Positions 13,640 to 14,349 of a DNA stretch of 14,349 bases are shown piece after piece. Where the stretch lies: NCBI GenBank assembly GCA_002368805.1, contig DFFH01000044.1, forward strand, positions 1 to 14,349. Reading direction: 5' to 3'. The first letter of the stretch is position 1. Every line of letters begins with the position of its first letter. The notes beneath the pieces are model-generated. The model was not told the DNA's origin and did not search any database. It saw only the letters and a list, made by a program, of their open reading frames with translations. A program made the position numbers and the translations under genes. This stretch comes from Mageeibacillus sp. UBA3781 (lineage in GTDB: Bacteria; Bacillota; Clostridia; Saccharofermentanales; Saccharofermentanaceae).

Positions 13640-14260
13640 ATGTCTGAGGCAAATGGCGCAAAACGTTATGAGACTACTCTCTGTTACCTTTACGGGGAGC
13701 GGGGAGTCCTGATGCTCCATAGAACGAAGAAGGAAAACGACATCAATAAGGATAAGTACATCGGTGTCGGCGGCCACCTCGAGCATGGCGAGTCGCCTGA
13801 GGAGTGCGTGCTCCGTGAGGTGAAAGAGGAGACCGGGCTCACGATGACATCATACCGCCTTCGAGGGATCATCACATTCGTGATCGATGATATCGACGAG
13901 ATCACATTTCTTTATACCTGCGATGCCTGGGAAGGCGAACTTGGCGGTAATTATGATCCGGCCGGTTCCTCCGATGCAAAAGCACCTGCGCCGGCCGCTT
14001 GTTCCTCCGCTGAAGCTCCCGCGCCGGCCGCTTGTTCCTCCGATGCAAAAGCACTCGCGCCGGCCGCTTCCTGCGACGAGGGCGAGCTTGTCTGGATCGC
14101 ACCCGATAAGATCGAAGAACTCCCTATCTGGCCGGGCGATAAGATCTTCTTCCGGCTTCTTTCCGAGAGGGAGGATGTGTTCTCTCTTAAGCTCACCTAC
14201 ATCCGAGACATACTGACCGATGCTTCTATAGATGGAAAGAAGATCGATTTTGTAGTATAA
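13640..14260 (+). CDS. Nudix (MutT-type) hydrolase with an Ala/Pro-rich repeat insert
   Basis: 206 residues. A full Nudix box, GGHLEHGESPEECVLREV followed by KEETGL, spans about residues 44-67 and matches Gx5Ex7REUxEExGU, so the Mg2+-binding glutamates are present. The family hydrolyses nucleoside diphosphates linked to another group; MutT-type members clear oxidised nucleotides such as 8-oxo-dGTP. The usual late strand, GELVWIAPDKIEELPIWPGD, is separated from the EGELGG strand by residues 109-143, an imperfect triple repeat of the form SSDAKAPAPAAC. Without it the protein would be near the normal 160-170 residues, so this is an insert in a surface loop. The gene diverges from the SDR and is followed after 32 bp by another open frame on the same strand, perhaps an operon partner. 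Actual substrate unknown. Confidence 0.9.
   Translation: MSEANGAKRYETTLCYLYGERGVLMLHRTKKENDINKDKYIGVGGHLEHGESPEECVLREVKEETGLTMTSYRLRGIITFVIDDIDEITFLYTCDAWEGELGGNYDPAGSSDAKAPAPAACSSAEAPAPAACSSDAKALAPAASCDEGELVWIAPDKIEELPIWPGDKIFFRLLSEREDVFSLKLTYIRDILTDASIDGKKIDFVV
13964..14068 (+). repeat. In-frame tandem repeat (36, 33 and 36 bp) inside the Nudix gene
   Basis: Three units begin at 13964, 14000 and 14033. All share TTCCTCCG near the start and GCGCCGGCCGCT at the end. Units 1 and 3 contain GATGCAAAAGCAC; the shorter middle unit reads GCTGAAGCTCC there. All lengths are multiples of three, so the frame is kept. Confidence 0.9.
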
Positions 14261-14292
14261 ATATGTAGATTGTTAAATAAGGAAGAATGAGT

Positions 14293-14349
14293 ATGTCTGA
14301 AAATAATGAAGAGAAGAAGATATCTGAAAAAGTCGTCGAAAACGTCGCT
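14293..14349 (+). CDS. Start of an unidentified gene (cut by window end)
   Basis: The frame MSENNEEKKISEKVVENVA runs to the window edge without a stop. An ATG at 14287 is in the same frame but only 1 nt after AGGAAG, whereas the ATG at 14293 has 7 nt spacing and is preferred. The visible part is charged and probably disordered or coiled. Too short to identify. Confidence 0.5.
   Translation, partial: MSENNEEKKISEKVVENVA

Larger units (their letters stand above)
328..14054. repeat. Dispersed octamer AAAAGCAC, 14 copies over the window
   Basis: Plus-strand copies start at 328, 6289, 9645, 10520, 12010, 13978 and 14047. Minus-strand copies (seen as GTGCTTTT) start at 745, 2689, 5319, 7361, 8329, 12416 and 13347. 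Ten of the 14 continue as AAAAGCACT, and six of those as AAAAGCACTT. The two preceding bases are mostly GC or CG. It occurs in genes of both strands and different frames, and in intergenic DNA. Confidence 0.85.

Overview
The window is a 14.3-kb piece of a moderately high-GC (roughly half G+C) Firmicute, most like a gut or rumen clostridium such as Lachnospiraceae. That placement is inferred from the gene families (CDP-glycerol-type glycerophosphotransferase, cytoplasmic GH95 glycosidase, B12-binding radical SAM protein with a DUF4080-like C-terminus, PutP-like symporter), from strong purine-rich ribosome binding sites and from recurrent extended -10 promoters (TGn-TATAAT type). No rRNA, tRNA, CRISPR array or insertion sequence is visible.

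Left part (1-6342, minus strand): an apparent three-gene envelope operon. It is read from a near-consensus promoter at 6314-6342 through a GC-rich leader of about 140 nt. The first gene (6165-3385) encodes a YidC/Oxa1-like membrane domain fused, through extra membrane helices, to an alkaline-phosphatase-superfamily (sulfatase / LtaS / EptA-like) domain. Next, overlapping by one base, is a membrane-anchored CDP-glycerol glycerophosphotransferase-like protein. The third gene, GTG-started and cut by the window edge, is a diverged second copy of the YidC-phosphotransferase fusion. The likely theme is synthesis or transfer of a phosphate-containing envelope polymer. This is the best candidate here for an undescribed system: two paralogous insertase-phosphotransferase fusions bracketing a polymerase-like enzyme.

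Middle (6342-10758): a long alternating purine-pyrimidine tract (Z-DNA-prone) separates this operon from a divergent GH95 alpha-L-fucosidase-like gene. A sodium/solute symporter of the PutP type follows. A 62-bp tandem repeat (two copies, built from TGTCGAA-type sites) lies before the symporter. A different 62-bp tandem repeat (three copies, each with a perfect hairpin) lies after it.

Right part (10759-14349): a minus-strand B12-binding radical SAM gene, probably coupled by an ATGA overlap to a newly noticed 49-codon ORF with its own promoter. Then come a terminator, an SDR oxidoreductase (minus), a divergent Nudix hydrolase (plus) with an internal Ala/Pro repeat insert, and the first 19 codons of another gene.

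Across the whole window the octamer AAAAGCAC (longer form GCAAAAGCACTTG) occurs 14 times counting both strands, against about 0.4 expected for a random octamer. It lies in genes and gaps alike and is probably a genome-wide dispersed signal.
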